From: Oehlia diaphana
Taxonomy: Eukaryota; Glomeromycota; Glomeromycetes; Glomerales; Glomeraceae
Length of the DNA: 64,000 bases
Direction of reading: 5' to 3'
Assembly (NCBI GenBank): GCA_003833135.1
Contig: QZLH01000633.1
Coordinates: 1,040 to 65,039, forward strand
Shown: one piece after another, positions 1 to 13,525 of the stretch
How positions within the stretch are numbered: the first letter of the stretch is position 1
How the letters are laid out: each line of letters starts with the position of its first letter
Translations under genes and position numbers: made by a program
Notes under the pieces: model-generated
Database searches by the model: none
What the model was told of the DNA's origin: nothing
The model's input: the letters and a program-made list of their open reading frames with translations, nothing else

Positions 1-260
1 GTATTTTAAAATTGCGCAACACAATTCAGTTGTCTGGATAAAAAAAGATTATCAGATGATTTGTACTACTGTCTGATAATCTAATCTGGATCATTAATAA
101 CCGTCAAATTAACCAGCCGATAAAAAATAAAATGTCCTTTTTAAAAGATTTTATTAATGAAAAACTGATTTTTTTTTACTTTTAGTAATAAGAAGAAATC
201 TGTTTCTTTATTAGTTAATTAAAAAAATTACATATATTTTAAAAAATTATTCTTTTTTTT

Positions 261-446
261 GCGGGCAATCTGCAAATCTGCAAATAATCTGCAATTTCGT
301 AATTAATTGCGGAATTATGGATCATTTGCAGAATTGCAGAAAAATTGCAGATTTGTGGCTAATTACAGATTGCGGATTTGCACTTCTAAAATCTGCAAAT
401 CTGCAATATTGCGGATCCGCAATGTTCTGCAATTGCCCAATTACGG
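261..446. repeat. TGCAAATC-rich foldback repeat
   Basis: A patch richer in G and C than its surroundings, built from many copies of ATCTGCAA and its complement TTGCAGAT, interleaved with GCGGAT and ATTGCGG. The heptamer GGGCAAT at 263-269 is matched by its complement ATTGCCC at 432-438, so the block may be a foldback element about 180 bases long. No coding frame is seen. Family unknown. Confidence 0.45.
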
Positions 447-1422
447 CACCATCCTTAATCATGGGACGTTAGTCTCCAGGGGATAAAACAGTTATTTCAT
501 AGAAATATCTATAAATATCATTATTTTTACAGCTGTGCCATAAAAATTAATGATATTCACAGATTCTTATGAAATAACTATTACATATAATATATTATAT
601 TAATATCAGAGTAATCAAGGACATTAAACATTTTTTATAAAATTTACAATTGACTTTTTACCAAAAAAAAAGACCCAATTTGCTCTTTTTTTTTATTTTC
701 AGTTTTTTGCAATTATCTTGACATCCAGTGATCTGTTTTATGCTATTTTTTTTTATTTTGTAAAGCTTGATAAGAATAGAACTCCAGACATTACATATAT
801 AATTCTTATTTGAGTTTTAGCAAATTCAATCAAAATTAGGTTAAACTTATAATTTTAGATAGAGCAAATTGATTGAAAATTAATTAATAATCATAATTAT
901 GAGTTTTAGCAAATTGTATTAATTTTACAAAGTCCTATTTTATATTTAAACAAATTGATATCATATCTTTTTTTAAATTTAACATATTCTTTTTTTTTAA
1001 CTTTTACAATTAATATTTTTAAAAATATTAGTTTTAGGATTCAGGTTATATTTTGGTCAAAATTAAGTATAATATAGGCCAAAAACTGTCTGATTAGTTT
1101 TGCAATATTTTATTTTTTAATAATTATTTATATTTAATTTATTATTTTTATTAATTATTATTTTATATATAATCTATATATTTTTCAATTATAAATTATA
1201 AAATTGACAGTTTAATTTATATAAATTATTTTATTTTTTTATTAATAAAAAAAAAAGATTGTTAATTTCAATAAATTAACAATTAAATTTACTGATCTAC
1301 AAATAATTTTAATAAACTAAAATTATATTTTATTAAGCAAATTTAAATCTATTATATATAAAGTTGAAATTAAAGTCTAAAAGTAGAAATATTTCAACTT
1401 GGAAAAGTCAAAAGTCAAAATT

Positions 1423-1691
1423 AAAGTTGAAATGATCAAAATTACATCATAGTCATGTAATTTTTATAATTATAATTTAATATAAAATTTTAACTATAAA
1501 TAACTCTATCAATATTGATGCTACAAATACAAAATATATATCATTGGAATTCTTTTGATAAGCTGAATTCAACCGTATAAAAATCATAAAAATTGAATTA
1601 CTGGATGCAGAGTTTGTTAACTTTAAATTTTAATATTATTGTTTACTATAAAATCATATGACTTTGACGTAATTTTGACCATTTCAACTTT
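1423..1691. repeat. Foldback element with about 35-base inverted arms
   Basis: The left arm starts AAAGTTGAAATGATC at 1423. The right arm ends with its near complement at 1691. The arms differ at only a few positions over about 35 bases. Further inverted similarity, based on GTCAAAATT words, extends outward on both sides to roughly 1365 and 1765. The interior is plain AT-rich DNA with no coding frame. This is consistent with a non-autonomous MITE or foldback transposon. Confidence 0.5.
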
Positions 1692-2095
1692 TGGAGGAGC
1701 CCAAGTCAAAATTATTTCAACCATTTTGACCATTTTGAAGGTCAAAATTAATAAATTTCAGTTTTATGTATAAAACCTATAATATTTTAGAATTTTACTA
1801 TAACTCATATTTTAAGTTTTAGCAAATTAGTATAGATTTAAAATATGATAATTTGATTTTTAGCAAATTAGGTCTATTTTAGTGAAAGTAAAAAGTGCTT
1901 AAATACATGCAGATCAGTTATGAGTTATATATATAATGTTTGGAATTCTATTATAATAGTTATCCAATAATCCAATTTGCATAAACTTTTTTTTTGTAAT
2001 TCTCTTTATGCTTTATAAAATAAAAAAAAATTCATTGAAATTAGTAGTAAAATAATTGCAAAAAAAAGTTTCTTAATAAATAAATTATATATTAT

Positions 2096-2177
2096 TTACT
2101 ATATATAAAAGTTATATTATTACCATAAAAGGTATATTACTATATATAAAAGTTATATTATTACCATAAAAGATATA
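2096..2177. repeat. 41-base tandem repeat, two copies
   Basis: Two adjacent near-identical units, each starting TTACTATATATAAAAG and containing ATTACCATAAAA. They differ in the last bases of the unit. Probably replication slippage; no function seen. Confidence 0.6.
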
Positions 2178-2882
2178 TTATAATACTTGATTGTAGAATT
2201 TGACCACCATCTATTTACTAAATTACATAATTTCTAATATGCTCTTTATACAAATATCTTTACTATGATATATTTTAAAAAAATACTAATATTAATTTAT
2301 TTACAAAGTTATCTATTGCTAACTGAATATATATCTCACTGATCTTAATATATCATACATTATATTTTCAGATTCCATTTATTTATAGTTAAGTCAATTT
2401 ATGTATTTTTGTAATTATAAATTTGAAAGTCTGATGCTTTTAATTCATTGTTAAATTTTATAAGAGATCCAAATAAATCATAGTAAAAAAGAAATATCAT
2501 GCATTTATTATAATAATCTTTTTTAATATAATAGTTTTTCATATTGCTAAAAAAGAATAGATAAGCATTATCATTTTCTCAATATTCAAAAAATTGGATA
2601 TACTTTAGAAATATCTCTTAATTTTTCTACATTAATAGCTTTTTTAGGTAGTAATTAAATTATATGGTAGTAAAAATAATGAATAACAGGAAAGGTTAAA
2701 AGGAAGTTAAAGCATAATATAGATACCCAATATAGGAAAATATATAGGTTGTATAGTGGTATCTAATTATATTATTTAAATTATATGATAGTAATTAAAT
2801 TATAGAGAAATATTCAGATTATATGGTAGTAGCTAAATTATATAGCAGCAATTAGATTACTGTGATAATATAATTTAAGATA

Positions 2883-2935
2883 AGTGGAATACTACTATAT
2901 AATATAATAATATTATACTATAGTAGTACTTCACT
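2883..2935. repeat. Hairpin, 18-base arms
   Basis: AGTGGAATACTACTATA at the left pairs with TATAGTAGTACTTCACT at the right with two mismatches, around an AT-only loop. The preceding 200 bases contain repeated ATTATATGGTAGTA-like words, so this could be one end of a degenerate repeat element. Confidence 0.4.
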
Positions 2936-4376
2936 ATTATTTATTTATTTGGATTTTTTTTTAATAAAATTAATTTAAAAATTTAAAGTTTCATTTAAAT
3001 TTATTTTTTTTATTGAAATTTTTTTTTTATTTAAGAAATTTTATAGAAAATTTTTTTTGAAAAAATTTTTTAAAAGATTATTTAATCCATTTTTTTAAAA
3101 AAATATTATCTAAAATAATTTTTTAATAAAAATAATATATTACATAATATCAATTTAATATTAATAATACTTTAATTTGAATAAAATCTATCTTCTAAAT
3201 TAAATAATAATTTAATTTAAATAAAAATTTTAATTAATAAAAATCCGGGTAAAAAAAAAAAAATTTTCAGCTTTACTATTATTATATGTATAATATTTTT
3301 CTATTATTATTATACTAAAGGGAATGATATTCCTAATTATTAAAATAGTAAACTGTTAATTATTTAAGCTTAATTATTTGGTTTTGAAAATATTGAAAAT
3401 ATTTTAAATTCAAAAATTTTAATGATTTGAATAAATCTAATAAATTATAAGCTGATTTAATAGTTTACAAACTGATTTGAACTTTTACTATACAATGTAA
3501 CGATAAGATATATAATAAATATTATATCTTTTATGTTACCTTTTTTGGCCAGAATTATACCATTAATTTAATATTCCGAAATTTTATATATATATATGTG
3601 TGGATTGCAATTTTCAAGTTTCAGAAAATGTATTTGGTAAATATAAAAAAAGGCTAAGTATGAAATATTTTCATATGATTATGTAAAATGGAAGTAACGC
3701 TGTTATCTTTTACAAATATTACAATAATCACTACCAAATGAAGAGTCTTATAACTAATTGTAATTTTCAGGGTAAATTAAATACATGTTAATGATGTCAT
3801 CATTCCGACACAACACCGGGTATAGTAAATACTTTATTCCTAATTAATGCTAAAGGATATGCTGAAGTATTAATAACTATTGTTTTTTTTTCTTTTACCT
3901 ATTATCATTTGAAACTAATAAATAATAAAATTACAATTCATCCATGTATTGTCCTACAGACAGTTAAAGCTGATCATTAAGGAGTTAAGCTACTACCGTT
4001 AACGATGACGTATATTTTTGATTGATCATATTATAGAAGCCTAAAAATCTAACCAAAATTATTCTCTGGAAGGAGGTATGAGCAAATCAATTTCACGAAT
4101 TATGTCGGGTGACTTGAGAACAAATCACTATTTATTTCCGTAGCTATAAATGAATAAGTTTCTAAAATTCGTGACTAAATTTGTTATTAACAACGGTATT
4201 TTAGACCAATAATCACCAGAGCGCAGAAAATATTGTCCTTCCAAACATTCCAAGAGAAAAAAGTCATATAAACAATAAATGCCATGAATTAAGGTGTAGA
4301 ACAGTAAAAGTGTAAATTGATCGGCCACAACAAATGTTTATATTATGAAACTATTTACCCTGCAATTTTAATCATA

Positions 4377-4708
4377 TGTGTCGTACCGGTTTACGGATTC
4401 CGTCGCTTTAATAATGTGGTTTTCGTTCCGCCACCGGTAGAAGCCGGAGTAAAATATTTATTTCTCCGGGGAGTTACAAAATTTGGGACTATAAATTTGT
4501 AAACCTCAATACCTCATGATCAATCTGTGCGACATTATCATAACGCCAGCGCCAACAATATAGATGTAAAGATATGAAAGATATGAGTCATAGATTACTC
4601 AAAAACCATGGTATTCCAATAATGCATATTGAGATATTACCTAATTTTAATATAACTAACTCAGAATGGGATGGAACAGATCTAGATTGGACCATTAGTA
4701 AAATTTGA
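4377..4708 (+). other. Weak coding-like island, unidentified
   Basis: A patch with clearly more G and C than its surroundings. One frame stays open over about 40 codons to 4499 and includes the motif VPPPVEAG. A second frame at about 4544-4708 has a protein-like composition and ends at a TGA. No family is recognised, no convincing splice structure joins the pieces, and stops separate them. It may be a decayed gene fragment, or chance. Confidence 0.15.
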
Positions 4709-6691
4709 ATTATGAATTAGGTGTAGATTCTCATTTCATACTAATTCAATAATCAGTTAAAATGAAAAAACAATGAGAGGGCCACGTACAGTAATACCTT
4801 AATTCATGTTTAATTCTATAAAGCGAAAGTAATTCGTCTAACAATTCCCCAATTGTTATTAGAACGAACTTTATATGAATTAATTTTTTTAAATTCTGAA
4901 ATTCTGATTAGTTCGTTGATTATTATGTAACTTCAATAATGAATAAGTTGATCAGTTATAACATATTTAGAGATTTTTTTATACCGTAGAATCTTAGAAT
5001 CTGTAAATAAAAATATCATCGGCCCTAACCGAGTTATTTTTAATTTCATATCGTTATTTCAAAACCGGATCAATGTTCTTTCATAAATTCACTCATTGAA
5101 TTATAGATGCAACATACAACCGAATGAAGTAAATCATCTTTATATTATAGGTTTATATATTTATTTCAATAATGAAATTCTACTCTTCTTTACTATATAA
5201 AATCGATTATTGAGAAACCAATTAAAATTTCACTTATTAAGCATACATAAAAAGAAAAAAAAAATTTTTTTTTTTTTTCTGATACAATTTTTACAACATT
5301 TTATCATTTTAGGCATATTAAATAACCATTTCAAACGGAAATCGGCGGATGATCCAAATGTACCTTATACGGGCCGTTTCGGTTAAATAGCGGATGAACG
5401 ATTATTATAAATTGAATATTATAAATTTGATATTAATTGATTTTTAATTGATTTAATTGATTTAATTGATTTTGATTGTTTTTTTTTCTTAACATAATAA
5501 TTTAAAAGAATCAACATAAGAAAGGCAACAACAACAATAATAATAACTTGAACACTTTGAAAATGTGATAATGAACTTTTTTTGACCGTTGAAAAACTAT
5601 AATTAGGTTAATAATAATATTATTGAACTTTTTTAGAGAGAGAGTCGGATAAAATAAAACGCTTTTAACCCCTGAAAAAAAAAAAATGATGAATTTTTTT
5701 GTGATACAATACATATTATTCATGATATAAGTAATTAAAATATTACCAAAATTAGTTAATACTATAAATAGAATAGCTGGACGACTGCTCCCACTATCCA
5801 TTGAACCTAAATTGTTGATTAAATTAGTAAAAGTGTTATAAGTTTTGAAGCATAATAAATAATTTGTTGTTTATCATTACGTGAAATTTTTAGAATTGCG
5901 CCTGTTCGATTAACACTTTTAGGACCGTAATTTGTTGTATATTGATATTATTAATATTGTGCATGAAACACAAGAAAAAAAGAAAAAGAAAAAAAAAATA
6001 AAATAAAATACCAAGAAAAAAATTAATTATCATTTAAAACGAAACGGGAAGAACAAAGAAAAATAATAAGAGAATTATTTTTAAATTGTTTTAAAGAATT
6101 ATTAAATTATTTATTAGTATTATAAATAAAACGAAAAAAAAAAATAAAAAAAATTTCGTACATCAAGTGAAACACTTGGATTAAAAAAGATGATAATAAT
6201 ACCTAAACGAGGGTTGACCATCCCCGTACATGAAAATTTTTATCTAATTGGGTAAGTAATTCGTCACTTGTTTCTTCTGTCAAAAAGTTCATGTCCGAAA
6301 TCCGTAATTTTATTTTTTTTTTTTTTACTAACAACATTGTTTTGATTTTTGTTTTGATTTACCATTGCATGATTATAGTCATTTAGGAGTTTAGTTTAGG
6401 GTCCTGAGAATAATTAATAAGATAGGCAATGAATTTTGTAGAATTAGGATAAATTAACTGACAATCAATAATAATAATATATGTATGCTTAGCCACTTTA
6501 AATTAGGCGTTATTCTATAATATTCTATGAAAATATTAAACGCATATATTTATTTTTTTTTGAAGATTGTGAACGAAATTAGAATCAACATAATTATTTA
6601 TATACCCAAAATAGAATATATGGTCACGATGAAGAATCTTATTGTCCGTTTTTTCTTTTACTTTTTTTTTTTTTTTAAAAATTAAAAATAA

Positions 6692-6695
<4 letters not shown>

Positions 6696-6733
<38 letters not shown>
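6696..6733. repeat. Long T homopolymer
   Basis: A run of 38 T follows an A/T mixed stretch. The true length is unreliable in any assembly. No function is inferred. Confidence 0.8.
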
Positions 6734-6734
<1 letters not shown>

Positions 6735-8138
6735 TACCCATATTATTTGCTATTAATATTAATAACATTATAGAACATATATTAGTTATTTACAAATACT
6801 AATTTTTTTTTGTTTTTTATAATTAAAATTACCCTGTTTCAAAATATAAAAAATGAACACATGTACACATGGATTATCCCTAAATAAAATAAGTGATTGT
6901 CAACTTCTGAAACGAATAATTTAATTAATGTTTGTCAAATTGATTTTGCGCATGGAAATATCTAATCTAAAGGCTAAAGCATATTAAATACGAAAAACCC
7001 CGTATAGAGTAGTATCAAAATGATATTCAGGATAAAAAAGATCAAAGGAATTAAATTAATAAAAGATACCTGTAATTAAGACCCTATCCTAAATTAATAA
7101 AATCTATTATGTGGCTAATGGAGAATCTATCTAACGTGCATACGGTCGAAACTCTGAAACTGCATATGTTATAAATCGTTGCATAAATTCAACAATCAAC
7201 AATAATCATATCGGAATCGCCCCCATTCACTTAAATGTAGTCTTGTGACGTATGTTTTTTTCTGTAATTTTTTATAAAATTTTGTGGGAGTGTTTTACTT
7301 TGTCATATAAAAATAACAAAATATCGTTATAGAAACGTTCTACATATACTGTACTTTGAACATTGTGACAATTATAACGATCATAATTGGTCTTTTATCT
7401 CTTCTTTAATTTGATATATTAGTCATTTTAAAACGTCTCTAACCCCGTAAATTTAGATTCCATAAATGTAAGTTGCAATAATCACGGAATTTTAATTGTA
7501 AAAAAATGGAAAAAGCCAGATTGCTTAGCTCAACCAGTTGTGATACGCTGAGTAATCATATAACAGTAATGCTTTTAATTATTATTTTTTACATAATGAC
7601 ATATAAATTACTTTCACATTTAATTTTAGTTATTAGGTTAGGCTTAGGAATACAAACTCTAAAAAGATTTCTTTGCCCTTCTAAAATCTCAATGTACAGT
7701 ACGAGGTCGTGAAAATTTCGATTCGAAATTTGTCCTTTATTTCAAATTTGTCTTTAAAAAATTACTATAATTCAATGATGATTATTTTTCTTGTTCTTTT
7801 AAAGAAGTTATTAAAGTTTAAACGATCGTATAGATTTTCAGTAAAATATTAATAAAAATACAAATATCTTCGGTACATCGAGATATAAGAATTAATTAGA
7901 TATCGCTACGTTCATGATTGAATAATGTAATCAATTATTTTATGAATTAGTAAAATATCGGTCTCCTACTGCCCGATAAATCATGAGAGTATTCATTGAA
8001 AGACTAATATGATAATAGTAGCGAAATCGACAATCGATTAATGTGAATAGCAATCTGTTAAAATTTAACATGAATAAGTGTAGCTTATAATAAATCTTCC
8101 TTTAAATTTACATATATTTTATTGCTTATAACAGCATA

Positions 8139-8328
8139 CACAGTGAAATTCGATATACCGGAACCTCGATATAACGGATCATGAGTAAAATCTTTGATAT
8201 ATCGGAATTGGGATTATCATAGCGTATAATTAATTTACCCTCGATAATAACGGAATTCTTGATATAACGGATTTTTGATAAATTTTACTTATGGAACGGA
8301 TGATTCCATTATATCGAATTTCACTGTG
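8139..8328. mobile_element. Tc1/mariner-type MITE (Tigger/pogo-like ends)
   Basis: A 190-base element bounded by perfect 19-base terminal inverted repeats, CACAGTGAAATTCGATATA at the left and its complement at the right. It is flanked on both sides by TA (8137-8138 and 8329-8330), the target duplication of Tc1/mariner transposons. Subterminal words such as CGATATAACGGA recur in direct and inverted order inside, as in pogo/Tigger-derived MITEs. There is no transposase frame, so it is non-autonomous. Confidence 0.8.
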
Positions 8329-10440
8329 TATGTAACTTATTTTTTTAATAGGCATATAATGTATATTGAATATATATAACATGGAGCGATCTTTATTAAG
8401 GTATTATTATTATTATGTGTAAATTCTTCCAAGCTAATATTTAATTATCAAATTTAAATCATTGAAAATAAAAAAGAACTTCATATTTCTGAATCTTATA
8501 TATAAAATGGGGTCTTTGAGAACTAGGATACGACAACTATTTCGCGTAATGCAAAGTTACAGATAATAATCACATCGTAAGTTTTAGCGTAAATATCATG
8601 TGCTTCCTAAAATTATATAGAATGTGTTAGAAACTGGTGGAAGAATTATTTAGATTTTTATTTTACTGTAGCAAAACATCTACTAATATTTGATTTTTTT
8701 TCTTTTTATATGGCCATTTCTTCTGATTTCTTTAGACATACGAAAACTCATTAGTGAGTGAAGGCTTCTTTGAATTATTTATTTTAATGAAACGTTTATT
8801 AACATTTCAATATTCTTTCATTTTTCAAGTTTTGTAGAAGTTTTACCTTCATAAATTTGGAACAAGTTACTTTGATTATAGAGAGATTATCTATCATGAT
8901 CTTGGTTTAGCATAAATCAATTGTTAATTATTGGTTGATAAAATTCGGGTCGTAATTCAAACATCGAGAGATTCTCGTAGTATGCAATTGAGAAGAAATT
9001 GTTACAAGAAAATATAATTAATTAATAACAAAATATTAAAAATATGGTCGACTAATTGATTGTTCTATCAAATGATGTAATTAATGTAATTAATTTTAGA
9101 AATTAGCCAAGAATTAAAAAACACTACCAGAATCGTGAAATAATAGAAGTACGGTATTTCGAAATAAAATTAAAAATAAATATAAAAATTTTTCTGCAGT
9201 CCCCATTAAAATTTAATAACATATTAAAAGATTATTTGATACATACAGTAGACACTACATAGACAAATAAACAATGTTTTGGTAACTTATTGATTTAATA
9301 AAATTATATTTAATGCATTTAATATTAGTTGAAAATTTGAACGATCAATGTTCCATATTTGGATAGTTTTCGTATACGGTTATCGAATTATTTAAATTTT
9401 TGTTGTCAATTATTTTTGGAAAAACAATGTATGATAAATTTATATTAATATCCTAATTTAGATAGTAATTCTCCAAATCGATTAATTTGGAATAATGAAT
9501 TCTGGGAACTTCCAACACATTTATGCTAGTTTATGATTGGTTATTAAATCTTTCATTATGTTAATTCATTTTCATAATGAATAAATGAAATACATGTATG
9601 AGATATTGAGTCACATTTTTTCACCTAAGAAATATCTAAAACTACTAACTTTTTTTTTTTTGTTCATACGGATGTGTGCGTGTGACAACAAAATTAATAT
9701 TAGTCTTTTATAGCTCCATTGGTCTAAATAAAGAATAGAATAAATTTCCATTATAATCTTTATTCTTTCCATAAAGAACATTAAATATGCATGATTTTCT
9801 TTGTTAATTAAATTAAATTTTAAAAGAGTATTTAGTTATGATGCATTTGTTACACAAAGTAATACATAAAACGCAGCAAAGCAGGGGTAGGCAGTGCCGA
9901 AACATTACGGTAGAATGTCGAACCGTCGCAATGTCAAATTGCCGAATTGATATAGAGAAATCAATTTTGGCATACAGTATATTACCGAATTACCATGGGT
10001 TAATTCAATCCACGAAAAATTTAATTTAATAAATATGCTTATAGCAATCAGAGATAAAATTTCTCTAAAATGTAAGTTTAAATGTTTCTTTTGTAAAACA
10101 CTAAAAGTATACAAATTCATTAAACTTCAGTTGTCAGAAAAAAATAAATATACTAATTATAAATACTAATTATAAATATTTATGTCCCAACCATCATCGT
10201 TGAATTTTTCTTAAAAAATAATAACCTAAATTCTAACTTTAACCCCAACGCGTGACGTATAATTTGTGTCAATAGATTTTTTAATCATATTGCAAGTTTA
10301 TACTTATCTAAAAAATTTTCATATATTAATATATTACTACAATTATACTTAGTATTTCTAACACTTCCTACTGAACTTGATGATACTAAAATTAGCAATA
10401 GTAATTATAGGTGGAATTGTTATGATATATCAATTCGATT

Positions 10441-10500
10441 TTGGCCAGAATTAAAACTTCGTCGATTCTGACTGGAATTAAGATAATCACGTGTTCATTT
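10441..10500. repeat. Fragment resembling the element at 13371
   Basis: Contains TTGGCCAGAATTAAAAC, a following GTCGATTCTG and, 30 bases on, ATCACGTG. The same words in similar order occur near the left end of the element at 13371. Similar TGGCCAG-containing patches occur near 3545, 40075 and 52940. Probably worn copies of one family; ends not defined. Confidence 0.25.
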
Positions 10501-13500
10501 TACACTTCTCCATGATTTTTTTTTTTTTTGAAAAAATAGCTTTTGAAAATTTTACAGGTTTCTGTGATATATTCAGCACCAATAAGTAATAATTTATATA
10601 TAAAAATAAAAACTCTATAATAAATAAAATTAAAAAAAAAAAATAATGTAAAAGAATTAAAAAATTTATTACTAAATTATGCTTTATTTATTTTTAATTT
10701 AATGCCCTTGTGGTAATAATTATTATTTTATTTTTTTATGTAGAATTTTATTTTTCTAAAATTTTATTTTTAAATTCTATTAATTTAAAATTTTTACTTT
10801 TAATAAACTTTAACTTAAAAGATATTTATAATATTAAAAGAAAAAAAATATTGAATACAAATCAATGTTCTTTCATCTAATACCTGAATTATAGTTCAAT
10901 TAATAAAAATACTGCAGTAACTAATAGGAATTGATGTTATTAATATTATTTTTAGTATTGGATATATTATAAAATAAAATCAATATTATATATTATATCA
11001 ATTAAAATTAAAAATATAAAATTAATATTTATTATAATATTGCATAATTAATAAACATTTAACTATTATTTAATAATTGCATATTTATTTCTTAATTACT
11101 TTATATAAAAAATTTACATTTATATAAAATAGATTTTTTTTAAATACTAATACAGCTTTTTATAAAAATAAGTAACAAAATTTTACTTTTTATTAATAAT
11201 TTAAAAAGAATTCCAAAAATCTTTAAACTAGTAAATCATAATTCATAAGTTTAAATTATCATAAATTTTAGTTAACACATTTTATTTCAAATTTAGGCTA
11301 ATTATATAAAAATCATGTAATTTTAAATGCTTATAACTTTTATAAAATAGAAAATGATTATGTTGATTGGTTAGAAATTAATTTTAATTATTATAAATAT
11401 TTTAATTTTAATATTAAAAAAAAATAAAAGGTAAAATGTTTATTATATTAGTTTAAAAAATATTGATCATAAATAAATCTTTTTTTAAAAATCTAATTAA
11501 TAATTGATAAATTTTATTTTAAAAAATAAAATTATCAGTTTATTTTTTTTAAATTATATTTTTTTAAAAAAGTTGAAAGATTTTTAAATATTATATTTTT
11601 AAATAAAGTTGCATTTATTTTTCATATATTTAAAGTTATTTTTTTTTATTTTAATTAACTGTTACATATTTATTAAAAATAAGTAAGCTATTACAAATAT
11701 ATAAGTTATATATAAGTGAATTACTAATATTATTTATTAAAATAAATTACTTACCATCCTATTTTAAGACTTTATATATATATAGTCAGGCAGTTATAAA
11801 ACTATATGAATATTGTAGCTTATATAAAATGAACTTTATTTTAGTTTTAACAGGCCTTATAGTCTATACTTAATAAACTACAAAAATAACTCTAATATGA
11901 ATTATATTATTATTATAAAAATATTAAAATATGTAAAAAGTTAAATTTCCTATAATTCTTATAGGATCTCTATTATCAGTAAAATAATATATAAATGACC
12001 AAAATCAATACTTTTTATTTTAAGCTTTATTAATTAATAGATGTATTTATCCAAAGAATACTGTATAAAAAGTTAGTACATTCTGAAATAGGAAATCATA
12101 AGTATGAAAAGGCAAAACCTTCTAATACTTTATTAACCGGTAATTGTAATAATCTATTTAATTCTAAGAGATATTATAGTATTAATTTTTGACATTTTAT
12201 TAAATAACTCATCAACCAATAATTGTAAGAAGATAAAATTATCATCATTTAATTCATTTCACTGAGATGATTCTAATAAGGTATGGTATATTTATTTATG
12301 ATTATTAAATGGCAAGTTATTTGATATATTCTTTATATAATTATAATTATGAACAGTTTTTTTTAATATAAAATTTTTGAAGATAGATGTGATAGTAATA
12401 ACTATAGATAGATAGTGACTATATAGTATAGATTTTAATAATAAAGTATTTGAACATCTAACTGATGTGATTATATAGTAAAATATAATTATAATAAGAG
12501 TGACTATAGAAGGAGTTAACTGTATTAATAATAGTATTTCGAAAAAAAATTACAAAAAAAAGTGTTTTATGAAATTCATTATAAATTAAAAAAATTTAGC
12601 TAAATTATTAAAAAAAAACAAATATTAATATAATAATATTTAATAAAAAAACTCAAAAAAAATGGAATTTCAAATTTCAAATTAAAAATTACTTAGGAAA
12701 TTAAATAAAATTTCAAATAATACTAATACAACTTATATTTGAATTTACTTAGAGTTTATATTAAAAATTTTTAAAAATTATATATTATAGAAGGTATTTT
12801 CAAATTTCATTATTCTATATACTTCTGTTTTTAATACAATCAGTAAGGGTGCTACCTAATATTTTAGGGGGAGAGGAAGTAAAGTTTTATATTAAATTGA
12901 TATTAGGTAATATCTGACAATGCCTTAATTCAATTCTAATAAATATAATTATTAGATTCATTTTAATAAGAGGATTCTAATAATAATAAAATCACATTTC
13001 TAATATCAATATTGATAGAATTTTATTAAAAATATATTTTTATTTCAGTATTTAAAGTTTATTTATGAGTTATATTAGTATTATTCAAAGTTTTAATTAA
13101 ATACTAAATAAAATCAAATTTTACAAAAAAAAGAAATAAGAATTATTAAATAAAAAAAAATTAGAATTTTTAAATAAAGTCATTTTAAAATTTATTCAAG
13201 AAAATTAATTCATAAAATAAATAAACAAATAAAATTAAAAAAATTTTTAAAATGTTTCAAAACAAAATATTTTGAAATTTACTAATCTTATTTAAAATAT
13301 TTAATTTTTCAATACTTGCAAAAAAAAAGAAAATATTAAAAAAAGTAAATTATAAGGATTTTGTTTTTTATCGCCATGGCGATGCATCGCCAGTGTCACG
13401 TGATTTTATAATTCTGGCCGGAATTAAAAGATCGTCAAATAATTTCCTATTTTGGAAGTTTTGTGTAACGAAAACTTAGAATTTTGCTAAAAAATAAAAT

Positions 13501-13525
13501 TGCCTTTTTTGAATTGTATAACGTT

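Larger units (their letters stand above)
1..13370. other. AT-rich gene-poor tract with scattered repeats
   Basis: I find no gene I can support here. The DNA is strongly A/T biased, with many A and T homopolymers and stop codons in all frames, and the few open frames are short, low-complexity and without recognisable motifs. Small elements inside it are listed separately: a TGCAAATC-rich repeat, a foldback, a 41-base tandem repeat, hairpins, a Tc1/mariner-like MITE and one weak coding-like island. Confidence 0.6.

Noticed and set aside
5511..5801. Minus-strand frame of 96 codons
   Set aside because: Low-complexity Leu, Ile, Phe and Lys content from A/T runs, no motif, no splice context.
9838..10120. 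Overlapping frames on both strands
   Set aside because: The patch has repeat-like TGCCGAA words also seen near 39060; the frames have no protein character.
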